In this document: positions 27,391 through 35,319 of the stretch, piece by piece
Numbering within the stretch: the stretch's first letter is position 1
Layout of the letters: every line of letters starts with the position of its first letter
Assembly (NCBI GenBank): GCA_017935745.1
Contig: JAGBGX010000013.1
Coordinates: 33,170 to 97,169 of the forward strand
Length of the DNA stretch: 64,000 nucleotides
Direction of reading: 5' to 3'
Source: Treponema sp.
GTDB taxonomy: Bacteria; Spirochaetota; Spirochaetia; Treponematales; Treponemataceae
Notes under the pieces: model-generated
Databases searched by the model: none
What the model was told of the DNA's origin: nothing
Seen by the model: only the letters and a program-made list of their open reading frames with translations
Made by a program: the position numbers and the translations under genes

Positions 27391-28413
27391 ATGGCTAAAC
27401 AGATTGACTGGGCGAATCTTCCTTTTTCTTATCAGGTGACAGACAAGCGCTTTGTTGCCAATTACAAAAACGGAGCATGGGACGGCGGAGAGCTGACATC
27501 TGATGCGACAGTGAAAATCACAGAATGCGCCGGCGTGCTTCAGTATGCGCAGACATGCTTTGAAGGGCTAAAGGCATACACGGCAAAGGACGGCTCCATT
27601 GTCACGTTCCGCCCTGACTTGAACGCCGAGCGCATGGCACGCTCCTGCGAGCGCCTTGAAATGCCTGTCTTTCCCAAGGACCGCTTCATTCAGGCTGTCA
27701 TTGATACAGTGAAGGCAAACAGTGAATGGGTGCCTCCGTTCGGCAGCGGAGCAACGCTGTACATCAGGCCGTATATGTTCGGCTCGGGCGCTGTCATCGG
27801 CGTAAAGCCTGCGGACGAATACCAGTTCAGGATTCTGGTGACTCCCGTGGGCCCGTACTTCAAGGGCGGCGCAAAGCCCATCACTGTGCGCTTTTCAGAC
27901 TTGGACCGCGCCGCACCGCACGGCACTGGCGACATCAAGGCCGGACTGAACTATGCCATGAGCCTTCACAACATTATGGATGCCCATCGCGCAGGCTTTG
28001 CTGAAAACATATACCTTGATCCGGCAACACATACTTATATAGAAGAAACAGGCGGCGCAAACATTCTCTTTGTCACAAAGGACGGAACACTTGTCACGCC
28101 AAAGTCAGACAGCATTCTTCCTTCAATTACACGCAGATCGCTCATTCACGTGGCAAAAGAATATCTGCATATCGCTGTTGAAGAGCGCAAGGTTCACAAG
28201 GACGAGCTGAAGGATTTTGCCGAGTGCGGACTGTGCGGAACGGCGGCCGTCATTTCCCCCGTTGGAAAAATCAGCGGCCACGGAAGCGAAATCTGCTTCC
28301 CGAGCGGCATGGAAGCTATCGGCCCTGTCCTGAAAAAGCTGCGCGAAACGCTCACTGGAATCCAGATGGGAGAAATTGCAGCTCCCGAAGGCTGGATTTA
28401 CAAGATACAGTAA
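27391..28413 (+). CDS. ilvE: branched-chain amino acid aminotransferase
   Basis: 340 residues, fold-type IV PLP enzyme. The PLP lysine is in GTGDIKAGLNYAMSLHN; QTCFEGLKAY and YIEETGGANILFV are family marks. It exchanges amino groups between Leu/Ile/Val and 2-oxoglutarate. The start MAKQIDWANLPF follows GAGGTGCTGT. The frame is open from 27220 but that part overlaps the promoter. No other ilv or leu genes are nearby. Confidence 0.92.
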   Translation: MAKQIDWANLPFSYQVTDKRFVANYKNGAWDGGELTSDATVKITECAGVLQYAQTCFEGLKAYTAKDGSIVTFRPDLNAERMARSCERLEMPVFPKDRFIQAVIDTVKANSEWVPPFGSGATLYIRPYMFGSGAVIGVKPADEYQFRILVTPVGPYFKGGAKPITVRFSDLDRAAPHGTGDIKAGLNYAMSLHNIMDAHRAGFAENIYLDPATHTYIEETGGANILFVTKDGTLVTPKSDSILPSITRRSLIHVAKEYLHIAVEERKVHKDELKDFAECGLCGTAAVISPVGKISGHGSEICFPSGMEAIGPVLKKLRETLTGIQMGEIAAPEGWIYKIQ

Positions 28414-28517
28414 GACGGAACGCTCCGGCGCGCAATCCTGCGCGCCGGGTTGCCTTTTTACTGGAGCTGTCTGCCCGCACGCGGGTGCAAATTATCAGAC
28501 TTATTTTTTTTCAGAAG

Positions 28518-28880
28518 CTACAGTGTCTGCGCGGCGGACTCTGCCACTGACATAATCATATTTTCTATAGAAATCTGCACTTTCTGTGGAAGGGAATCGA
28601 AGCAGTCTATCATTTTATGATGACGGATATATTTTTGAATGCATTCACTGACATTGAACTGGCTGCGCTCTTCCCGGCCAGTTTCGCCAGTTACAAGGTA
28701 TTCTACTGTAACACCGAGCACTTTCGCCAGCCGCACTGCAACTTCCGCAGACGGCATACAGGCTTCCGAGCCGACATAACTGTCAATAGCACGCTTTGTA
28801 ATTCCTGCCCGGGATGCAACTTCCTTATCTAAAAGCCCGCAGTAGTCAATTTGATCTCTAAGCCTTTCACGAAACGTCAT
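28518..28880 (-). CDS. XRE-type helix-turn-helix regulator of the adjacent accessory cluster
   Basis: 120 residues. The N-terminal HTH_3 domain (residues 5-65) reads LRDQIDYCGLLDKEVASRAG, then ITKRAIDSYVGSEACMPSAE and VAVRLAKVLGVTVEYLVTG, the Cro/C1 layout. The C-terminal 50 residues are helical and may dimerise. It is transcribed away from the FliE-like gene across a 138-bp gap holding a strong promoter and a 10-bp inverted repeat. It therefore probably represses that operon, although only position supports this. No clear ribosome site. Confidence 0.8.
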   Translation of the reverse strand: MTFRERLRDQIDYCGLLDKEVASRAGITKRAIDSYVGSEACMPSAEVAVRLAKVLGVTVEYLVTGETGREERSQFNVSECIQKYIRHHKMIDCFDSLPQKVQISIENMIMSVAESAAQTL

Positions 28881-28914
28881 AATTTCAAAATACCATTATT
28901 TAGAGAATCATTTA

Positions 28915-28943
28915 TTGACCATAACTAAAAACAGTGATATATT
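28915..28943 (+). promoter_or_regulatory. strong promoter of the FliE/Sel1 cluster
   Basis: TTGACC (28915-28920), 17-bp spacer, TATATT (28938-28943). It is the best consensus promoter in this part of the window and drives the seven-gene cluster 29019-35285. Confidence 0.7.
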
Positions 28944-28953
28944 ATATCTATAC

Positions 28954-28992
28954 CTAAATCATGTTATTATCAAAAGCAATGACATGATTTAG
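28954..28992. promoter_or_regulatory. inverted repeat, possible operator of the XRE regulator
   Basis: CTAAATCATG (28954-28963) and CATGATTTAG (28983-28992), perfect 10-bp arms 19 bp apart, just downstream of the predicted transcription start. It could bind the divergent XRE protein or form a hairpin in the leader. Confidence 0.6.
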
Positions 28993-29018
28993 AAAACTGT
29001 TTTACAACAGAGGATACG

Positions 29019-29357
29019 ATGAGCATTTCTTTCGGCATTCATCCGGCAAATTTCAATATTCCTATTCAGCCTGTTGACAGCACAGCAGAAATTACCCGCA
29101 GTGTCCGCCCAAAAAAAATACATGGAACTGGAGAAAAAGGAAAATTTGAAAAACTGCTTCTTGAAGCCGCAAGTAAAATGAACAGCCAGCAGATTGCCGT
29201 TTCCTCTATTCAGGAGCAGGTCATCACCAACCCTGACAGTGTTGATGTTCATGATGTTACAACTGCCATGGCAAAGGCGAAGATGTCCTTGGAACTGGCT
29301 CAGAAAGTAGCAGACCGCCTTATAAACGGATGGAATGAACTGGCTCAGAATAAATAG
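29019..29357 (+). CDS. fliE: FliE-type flagellar hook-basal body protein, outside a flagellar operon
   Basis: 112 residues, the length of FliE. From residue 43 the FliE domain is clear: KFEKLLLEAASKMNSQQI, then NPDSVDVHDVTTAMAKAKMS and LELAQKVADRLINGWNEL. FliE joins the MS ring to the rod and is exported through the flagellar type III apparatus, interacting with FlhB. In spirochaetes fliE normally sits between flgC and fliF. Here it opens an operon of zinc-ribbon and Sel1 proteins. It may be a second copy with a new role, or the only copy displaced. GAGGATACG precedes the ATG. Confidence 0.82.
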   Translation: MSISFGIHPANFNIPIQPVDSTAEITRSVRPKKIHGTGEKGKFEKLLLEAASKMNSQQIAVSSIQEQVITNPDSVDVHDVTTAMAKAKMSLELAQKVADRLINGWNELAQNK

Positions 29358-29432
29358 GAAAACAGGATAAAAAATCCGTATCTATGCGTACGCTCTATTG
29401 ATAATTTATTTTACATATAAAGAGGTTCTATT

Positions 29433-29654
29433 ATGGCTAACTTTTACTGTGAATGCTGTGGAATGAAGTATTCTGATGTTAGAACGCTTACAATCAATTC
29501 ATGCCGGAACAGCCCGACAGGAAAACACAAACTGTACGAAGGCAGCGAAAAGGAGGAATACATCTGCAGAAAATGCGGAATGAAGTACCGAGACATCTGT
29601 ACAATGACAGCAAACATATGCCGCGCTGGAGGAAAACATCAGCCTGCTTTATAA
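29433..29654 (+). CDS. small Cys-rich protein with two zinc-knuckle repeats
   Basis: 73 residues built from two similar halves: YCECCGMKYSDVRTLTINSC and YICRKCGMKYRDICTMTANI. Each has Cys-x2-Cys-Gly-Met-Lys-Tyr, a TLT/TMT step, a further Cys, and a Lys-His pair (GKHKLYEG, GKHQPAL). The C-C-C-H set suggests one zinc per half. No named family. It lies second in the FliE/Sel1 operon. AAGAGG precedes the start at a slightly long distance. Confidence 0.75.
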   Translation: MANFYCECCGMKYSDVRTLTINSCRNSPTGKHKLYEGSEKEEYICRKCGMKYRDICTMTANICRAGGKHQPAL

Positions 29655-29668
29655 GCGAAAACAGAAAA

Positions 29669-30331
29669 ATGAAAAAAATAACTCTCAAGGACCTTGAAAA
29701 ATACGAAGGAAAATATGACAGAACGCTTGCGTTCAAGCTGCTGAAAAAACTCCGCAAAGCAACCCGAAAAAAGCCGAAGCTGCTTTCTAAGCCAGTGGGA
29801 ACAGTTGTTGAATGCCTAGGGCATTTTCTTTCGGCCATTGACAATCCTGCACTGCCGATAGCTGAAAAAGCAAAAGTTATTGGCGCAATCGCTTATATTG
29901 TCAGTCCGATTGACTTGATTCCTGATGCCATTCCCATTGTCGGATTTTCAGATGACGCAGGAGCTGCACTGCTGCTCGTTAAACATATCATTTCATTCTC
30001 CACATTTTCACTGCAAGAACTGGACAACGAGATTGACGGAATCAGCGCAGAGCCGCTATCAGAAACAGACGATACACTTGCGCTTCCCGCTGAAATTCAG
30101 AAGCAGATAGAAAGTGTTGAAAAACAGGCAGCGGAAGATCCTGTTACGGCAGAACACTTTTCTTCTGAAACAACACCATTTAATGTTCTTGAAGAAAGAC
30201 TGAAAAAAGGAAACGAACTATTCCAGCAGTTTCTTGACAAGAAAAGCGAACTTGACAATGAGTTTTTTGAAAACCAGAAGACCGGCAAAAAGCTTTCTGA
30301 TGATATGTGGAACGCAATCAGCAGCTTATAA
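29669..30331 (+). CDS. YkvA/DUF1232-domain protein
   Basis: 220 residues. The DUF1232 core is at about 60-110: KVIGAIAYIVSPIDLIPDAI, then GFSDDAGAALLLVKHI. This short hydrophobic hairpin domain is common and of unknown function, probably membrane-associated. The C-terminal half is acidic and helical (EEDPVTAEHF-like, then LEERLKKGNELFQQFLDKKS), likely coiled coil. The start MKKITLKDLEKYEGKY is chosen because the longer frame overlaps the upstream gene; its ribosome site is weak, so coupling is likely. Confidence 0.8.
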   Translation: MKKITLKDLEKYEGKYDRTLAFKLLKKLRKATRKKPKLLSKPVGTVVECLGHFLSAIDNPALPIAEKAKVIGAIAYIVSPIDLIPDAIPIVGFSDDAGAALLLVKHIISFSTFSLQELDNEIDGISAEPLSETDDTLALPAEIQKQIESVEKQAAEDPVTAEHFSSETTPFNVLEERLKKGNELFQQFLDKKSELDNEFFENQKTGKKLSDDMWNAISSL

Positions 30332-30349
30332 ACAGCACGGAGAAAAAAA

Positions 30350-31510
30350 ATGGAATACACGTCCGAATCAATCATAACATCTGCAAATAAAATGGCAGAC
30401 ACATTGTCCAAAGGAATGATACCGGCATCTAAATTTTTGCAAATTGCGACAGATGCAACACGGCTGATTTCCCAGACGGAAGAAAACATTGAAACGGTAA
30501 AGAAAACAGGATTTTTCAAAAGGATTGCCGGACTCTTTAAGAAAAACTCCCCTGCCCCGCAGCCAGAACAAAGGCAAAGCCAAGTAACTGTCATTCAAAG
30601 TCCGGAAATAAGCAAAGAAGAGTTCAAAGCATTGCAGGAGTTTGCACGCAAGTCGCTTGAAGTGCTGAATGAGAGAAATCTGCTGACTGCTGACGCGCTG
30701 ATTACAGTGAAAAACAATCTGAACACTCTTGATGTACAGCAGCATGAGCTGAAGGAAGCCGTTATCCAAATGGCGCAAAAAGTGTCTGACCGGTTCAACC
30801 GGCTTGAAATCCGCGTGGGCAGCCTTGAGCATTCACAGAGCCTGCTGGTATGGCTTGAAGGAATTTCCTTCGATGAAACATACAAAAACCTGCCGGAAAC
30901 AATCAGATTCCTAAAAGTTATAAAAGATTTTTACAGCCACAAGAGCGACCGCTATACCAGAGAGCAGCTGCTGCTAGTGCGTAAAGCCATAAACGATGCA
31001 GGAATTAACTATAAAAAAGAAATTTCGCTCGGAGATTTTGTTGACTCTCTTGTGGACGAGCTGCAAAATTTTGACGAGCAAAAGTACCTTGAAATTACAA
31101 AAGTGCAGCTGGAGGACGGCGAGACAGTGAACAGCTCGCAGCTGTCAGATTTAATTTCCGTTCCAAGCTTTATTGCTGTGAGTCAAATGAAAGAAACAAA
31201 GGAAAAACTCAGGGATACTATTTCACTGCTGGAAAGCGAATACAACCTGCCGTATACGGACGCGCTAAAAAAATCAATAAAAAATGATATTGCAAGGCAT
31301 AACAATATAGACATGAACATAAAAATGAGCCTGAGCGATTTGGGTATTGAACTGATTTCATGCTATTCAGCAGTGCCAGAACTGATAGAAGAGTCAAAAC
31401 CAAAAAAGTGCCATGGATGCGGCAGGGAAATACTAAAGTCAGAAAGTCCATACTGCCCAAACTGCGGAAAAGAATGGAGGACAGGAAAAGCAAGGGAGTC
31501 TTCAAAATGA
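30350..31510 (+). CDS. coiled-coil protein with C-terminal zinc ribbon, unknown function
   Basis: 386 residues. An amphipathic N-terminal stretch (GFFKRIAGLFKKNSP) could touch membranes. A coiled coil runs about 85-165 (EEFKALQEFARKSLEVLNER, ELKEAVIQMAQKVSDRFNRL). A helical domain follows, and the protein ends with a double-Cys zinc ribbon: CHGCGREILKSESPYCPNCG. The same kind of ribbon opens the next two proteins, which hints at a shared partner. The stop overlaps the next ATG (ATGA). CACGGAG precedes the start. Family not recognised. Confidence 0.72.
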   Translation: MEYTSESIITSANKMADTLSKGMIPASKFLQIATDATRLISQTEENIETVKKTGFFKRIAGLFKKNSPAPQPEQRQSQVTVIQSPEISKEEFKALQEFARKSLEVLNERNLLTADALITVKNNLNTLDVQQHELKEAVIQMAQKVSDRFNRLEIRVGSLEHSQSLLVWLEGISFDETYKNLPETIRFLKVIKDFYSHKSDRYTREQLLLVRKAINDAGINYKKEISLGDFVDSLVDELQNFDEQKYLEITKVQLEDGETVNSSQLSDLISVPSFIAVSQMKETKEKLRDTISLLESEYNLPYTDALKKSIKNDIARHNNIDMNIKMSLSDLGIELISCYSAVPELIEESKPKKCHGCGREILKSESPYCPNCGKEWRTGKARESSK

Positions 31511-31764
31511 AACTATGCAGACAATGCGGAATAAAGTATGAAAGCGGCAAATTCTGCCAGGAATGCGGCTCGCCATTAGAAGGAATGGCAGAAAAGACGG
31601 TCTGCAAAAACTGCGGTGCGGAACTGCCGGACGGAGCAAAATTCTGCGCAGACTGCGGAACACCAGTCACAAGCAATGAAACTGCCGCCGTTGAAAAGCA
31701 GAACGAAGATACTCCATTTGACAAAAATGACATCAAAAGCATACAGAAAGCCGCAATACAGGGA
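31486..31764 (+). repeat. 279-bp direct repeat, copy 1
   Basis: It covers the ribosome site and first 86 codons of the first zinc-ribbon Sel1 gene. The copy at 32222-32500 differs at only about three positions, so the duplication is recent or kept alike by gene conversion. Confidence 0.9.
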
Positions 31765-32172
31765 GACGCGGAAGCGCAGTATTTGCTTGGCAGCTATTAT
31801 TACAGAGGCAAAAGTACAAGGCTAGATTACAGCACTGCTGATATACACAACAGAGCTATTATATGGCTTGAAATTTCTTCCATGCAGGGAAATGATAAAG
31901 CGCAGTACTTGCTTGGCAAATGCTACTATGAAGGAACCATTACTGAAGAAAGCACAGCCAGAGCCCATGAATGGCTTGTAAAATCCTCAAAGCAGGGAAA
32001 CGCAGCCGCTCAATACCTGCTCGGACGGATATATTTCTTTGGCGGAGGAGCAATTGAACAAAATCACAGCAAAGCAATGGATTTGTTCAAGAAATCAGCC
32101 GAACAAGGCAATGCTGACGCACAAGAAATGGTTGCCCGTCTATCAAAAAGAAATAACGGCATTTCAATATAA
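31507..32172 (+). CDS. double zinc-ribbon Sel1-repeat protein (shorter paralogue)
   Basis: 221 residues. Two zinc ribbons open the protein: CRQCGIKYESGKFCQECG (residues 4-21) and CKNCGAELPDGAKFCADCG (32-50). After a linker come three to four Sel1 repeats (AQYLLGSYYYRGKS, AQYLLGKCYYEGTI, AQYLLGRIYFFGGGAI). Sel1 repeats are 36-residue helical hairpins used for protein-protein contact. ATG overlaps the preceding stop. The first 85 residues are nearly identical to the next protein; the repeats differ. Confidence 0.85.
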   Translation: MKLCRQCGIKYESGKFCQECGSPLEGMAEKTVCKNCGAELPDGAKFCADCGTPVTSNETAAVEKQNEDTPFDKNDIKSIQKAAIQGDAEAQYLLGSYYYRGKSTRLDYSTADIHNRAIIWLEISSMQGNDKAQYLLGKCYYEGTITEESTARAHEWLVKSSKQGNAAAQYLLGRIYFFGGGAIEQNHSKAMDLFKKSAEQGNADAQEMVARLSKRNNGISI

Positions 32173-32221
32173 GATACTGAAAACAGAGAAGCAGAAAGTT
32201 GACAGAAACAGCATTCTATAA

Positions 32222-32500
32222 AAAAGCAAGGGAGTCTTCAAAATGAAACTATGCAGACAGTGCGGAATAAAGTATGAAAGCGGCAAATTCTGCCAGGAAT
32301 GCGGCTCGCCATTAGAAGGAATGGCAGAAAAGACGGTCTGCAAAAACTGCGGTGCGGAACTGCCGGACGGAGCAAAATTCTGCGCGGACTGCGGAACACC
32401 AGTCATAAGCAATGAAACTGCCGCCGTTGAAAAGCAGAACGAAGATACTCCATTTGACAAAAATGACATCAAAAGCATACAGAAAGCCGCAATACAGGGA
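32222..32500 (+). repeat. 279-bp direct repeat, copy 2
   Basis: Second copy of the ribosome site and zinc-ribbon coding segment at 31486-31764, offset 736 bp. Confidence 0.9.
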
Positions 32501-33703
32501 AATGCTGAAGCGCAGATAGAACTGGGATACTGCTACCTTAACGGCAAAGGTATACAGCAAGACGACACAAAAGCCGTAGAATGGTTCTCAAAGGCTGCCG
32601 AGCAAGGAGATGAACTAGTGCAGTTCGATCTGGGACACTGCTATTATTACGGACTGCAAGACTACACAAAAGCAGTGGAATGCTTCTCAAAAGCAGCTGA
32701 GCAAGAAAATAAAGAAGCGCAATATATGCTTGGTGAGTGCTATTACTACGGTCACGGCGTAGAGCAGGACTGCAAGAAAGCTGTGGAATGGTTCTCAAAA
32801 GCTGCCAATAAGGGAAACGCAGATGCGCAATTCAAACTGGGACTCTGCTATTACTGTGGTGATGGCGTGGAACAGGATGATGAAAAAGCCGTGGAATGTT
32901 TTACAATGGCCGCCGAGCAGGAACACACATCTGCACAATACTGTTTGGGACGTTGTTATTACTATGGTAACGGAGTGGAAGAAGATAATGCGCAAGCATT
33001 CAGATGGTTTAAACGTGCCGCAAAACAAGATGATGCAAACGCACAATATATGCTTGGTGAATGCTATAGATGCGGTCATGGTACACTGCAAGACTACGCA
33101 AAAGCCGTTCAATGGTATAAAAAGGCCGCTGACCAAAACAATGGCGATGCCCTCAACGTACTAGGACTCTTTTATGAAAACGGAGACGGCGTAAAGGAAA
33201 ATATAAATACGGCATACTTGTATTTCAAGAAATCCGCCGAAGCAGAATGTTCTGCTGGTCAATACAACTATGCCTTTTTCATAAAAAACGGATACGGCTG
33301 CAAAGAAAATCCTGAAAAAGCGGCAGCCTGGTATAAAAAAGCAATGGAAAATGGAAATGTTGATGCTGAATATGAACTTGGCAGAATGTTTGTTACAGGA
33401 GATGGAATTTCACAGGATGAAGACACTGGCTATGAACTGATACAAGAAGCTGCACAAAACGGCTGTGAAGACGCACAGAAATTTTTGGAAAACCCTAACT
33501 TCGACAATAACACAAGAAATTTGCAAGCATCTTATTATAACGATGAATCCCCTGCTCCACAGGCACGATCCAGCATATCTGGGAAAAAACTCGGCGGAGC
33601 GGGCATAGGGGCAGCAATAGGAACTGCCATTCTTCCTGGACTTGGCACCGCAATCGGTGGCGGGCTTGGCTGGCTTGCAGGAAAACTGTTTGACAATGAT
33701 TAA
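32243..33703 (+). CDS. double zinc-ribbon Sel1-repeat protein with C-terminal glycine zipper
   Basis: 486 residues. The two zinc ribbons match its paralogue. About nine Sel1 repeats follow (for example AQIELGYCYLNGKGIQQDDT, AQYMLGECYYYGHGVEQDCK). The end is a Gly-rich hydrophobic stretch (GAGIGAAIGTAILPGLGTAI, then GGGLGWLAGKLF), a glycine zipper that could insert in or contact a membrane. A scaffold that ties soluble partners to the membrane is plausible but inferred. GGGAG precedes the start within the duplicated segment. Confidence 0.85.
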   Translation: MKLCRQCGIKYESGKFCQECGSPLEGMAEKTVCKNCGAELPDGAKFCADCGTPVISNETAAVEKQNEDTPFDKNDIKSIQKAAIQGNAEAQIELGYCYLNGKGIQQDDTKAVEWFSKAAEQGDELVQFDLGHCYYYGLQDYTKAVECFSKAAEQENKEAQYMLGECYYYGHGVEQDCKKAVEWFSKAANKGNADAQFKLGLCYYCGDGVEQDDEKAVECFTMAAEQEHTSAQYCLGRCYYYGNGVEEDNAQAFRWFKRAAKQDDANAQYMLGECYRCGHGTLQDYAKAVQWYKKAADQNNGDALNVLGLFYENGDGVKENINTAYLYFKKSAEAECSAGQYNYAFFIKNGYGCKENPEKAAAWYKKAMENGNVDAEYELGRMFVTGDGISQDEDTGYELIQEAAQNGCEDAQKFLENPNFDNNTRNLQASYYNDESPAPQARSSISGKKLGGAGIGAAIGTAILPGLGTAIGGGLGWLAGKLFDND

Positions 33704-33776
33704 TTAAGAAAGCATACAAAAACTTGCACCTCAGGCGGTAAAACAGTGTCTTTACCGATAACTTTTAGGAGAAAAA

Positions 33777-35285
33777 ATGAATCTGCCTGACTATCTGTAC
33801 ATTCCTTTTTCTCATGCAATCACGCCCGGCTACAGCGAAATAGAGCGGAAGGTCATGCAGTCAGACATAGTGTTCTGCAGCGGCGTTCACTGCATTGCAG
33901 GCCTTCAGTGGAAGGACTTTTCCAATCCCCCGTCAGTGACATTCATATATGCGCGCACGTGTGTCTCCACGGCAAAGCGCGTCTGCTTTCAGAACGGAAT
34001 AAAGGTCATTGAAAGCAAGGAAATTGCCTGCGCTCTTTTTTCGGATTATATATGCGGGGAACAAATTTGCGGCACGCTGTTCGATCCTGTCATAAAAGCA
34101 TACGCATCCCTGGACGGCTATTTTCCTGCAAAAAAAGGAGCCGCGGCGGCGCAAAACTACCTGGGAGACTGCTATTATAATGGAAACGGCGTGGAGCAGG
34201 ACTACAAAAAGGCTGTGGAATGGTATTCAAAGGCTGTCGAAAAGGGAGAAGCAAACGCTCAGAACAGCCTGGGACACTGCTATTACTACGGTTACGGCGT
34301 GGAGCAGGACTATAAAAAAGCCGTGGAGCTATACACAAAGGCTGCCGAACAGGGATATGCAGACGCGCAGAACAGCCTGGGACACTGCTATTGCTACGGT
34401 TATGGAGTGGAGCAGGACTACAGAAAGGCTGTGGAATGGTTCTCAAAGGCTGCCGAGCAGAGAAACGCAGTCGCTCAGTACAACATGGGACTCTGCTATC
34501 ACAACGGTCACGGCGTGGAGCAGGACTACAGAAAGGCTGTGGAATGGTTCACAAAGGCTGCCGGGCAGGGATTTGCAGACGCTCAGAACAGCCTGGGACA
34601 CTGCTATTACAACGGTTACGGAGTGAAGCAGGACTACAAAAAGGCTGTGGAATGGCACTCAAAGGCTGCCAATCAGGGAAACGCAGTCGCTCAGTACAAC
34701 ATGGGACAATGCTATTACTACGGTCGCGGCGTGGAGCAGGACTACAGAAAGGCTGTGGAATGGTACTCAAAGGCTGCCGAACAGGGAGATGCAGACGCTC
34801 AGTACAGCCTGGGAGATTGCTATGAGTATGGAAACGGCGTGGAGCAGGACTACAGAAAGGCTGTGGAATGGTACTTAAAAGCCGCCGAGCAGGGATTTGC
34901 AGACGCGCAGTCAAAACTGGGATGCTGCTATTACTACGGTCACGGCGTGGAGCAGGACTACAGAAAGGCTGTGGAATGGTACTCAAAGGCCGCCGAGCAG
35001 GGAAATGCAGGCGCACAGAACAGCCTGGGACACTGCTATCGCAACGGTTACGGAGTGAAGCAGGACTACAGAAAAGCTGTGGAATGGTACTCAAAGGCCG
35101 CCGAACAGGGATTTGCAGCCGCGCAGTTTTATCTTGGAAAATTGACTGCCGAAGGAAACGGCATCGAACAAAATACAGAAGCCGGAATGCGCCTTATAAA
35201 AGAAGCTGCGAAAAACGGCTGTGAAGATGCCAAGCAGTTTCTAGAACATTCTGACAAAACCCTGTCAGAAGAGCTGTGCAAATGA
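33777..35285 (+). CDS. FlhB C-terminal-domain-like protein fused to ten Sel1 repeats
   Basis: 502 residues. Residues 50-112 resemble the cytoplasmic export-switch domain of FlhB/YscU: NPPS stands where FlhB has the autocleavage NPTH, and KRVCFQNGIKVIESKEIACA followed by LFSDYICGEQICGTLFDPVI matches, without gaps, the consensus KR-IAEENxIPxIExKPLARALY...IGxxIP. The cleavage Thr and His are missing, so self-cleavage is not expected. Residues 122-490 are ten Sel1 repeats, nine nearly identical even in DNA (108-bp period). There is no membrane helix. TTAGGAGAAAAA precedes the start. It shares the operon with a FliE homologue. Sel1 part certain; FlhB-like part fairly likely. Confidence 0.8.
   Translation: MNLPDYLYIPFSHAITPGYSEIERKVMQSDIVFCSGVHCIAGLQWKDFSNPPSVTFIYARTCVSTAKRVCFQNGIKVIESKEIACALFSDYICGEQICGTLFDPVIKAYASLDGYFPAKKGAAAAQNYLGDCYYNGNGVEQDYKKAVEWYSKAVEKGEANAQNSLGHCYYYGYGVEQDYKKAVELYTKAAEQGYADAQNSLGHCYCYGYGVEQDYRKAVEWFSKAAEQRNAVAQYNMGLCYHNGHGVEQDYRKAVEWFTKAAGQGFADAQNSLGHCYYNGYGVKQDYKKAVEWHSKAANQGNAVAQYNMGQCYYYGRGVEQDYRKAVEWYSKAAEQGDADAQYSLGDCYEYGNGVEQDYRKAVEWYLKAAEQGFADAQSKLGCCYYYGHGVEQDYRKAVEWYSKAAEQGNAGAQNSLGHCYRNGYGVKQDYRKAVEWYSKAAEQGFAAAQFYLGKLTAEGNGIEQNTEAGMRLIKEAAKNGCEDAKQFLEHSDKTLSEELCK
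34145..35140 (+). repeat. 108-bp tandem repeats coding Sel1 units
   Basis: About nine copies of a 108-bp unit inside the FlhB-like/Sel1 gene, with phrases such as GGCGTGGAGCAGGACTAC repeated almost unchanged. The similarity allows unequal crossing-over, so repeat number may vary between strains. Confidence 0.85.
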
Positions 35286-35319
35286 CAATTGCCGCTTGCA
35301 CAGACCGTGAGCTGCCTTT

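Noticed and set aside
29501..29668. 56-codon extension of the YkvA-domain protein
   Set aside because: It overlaps the Cys-rich mini-gene in another frame and has no recognisable domain.
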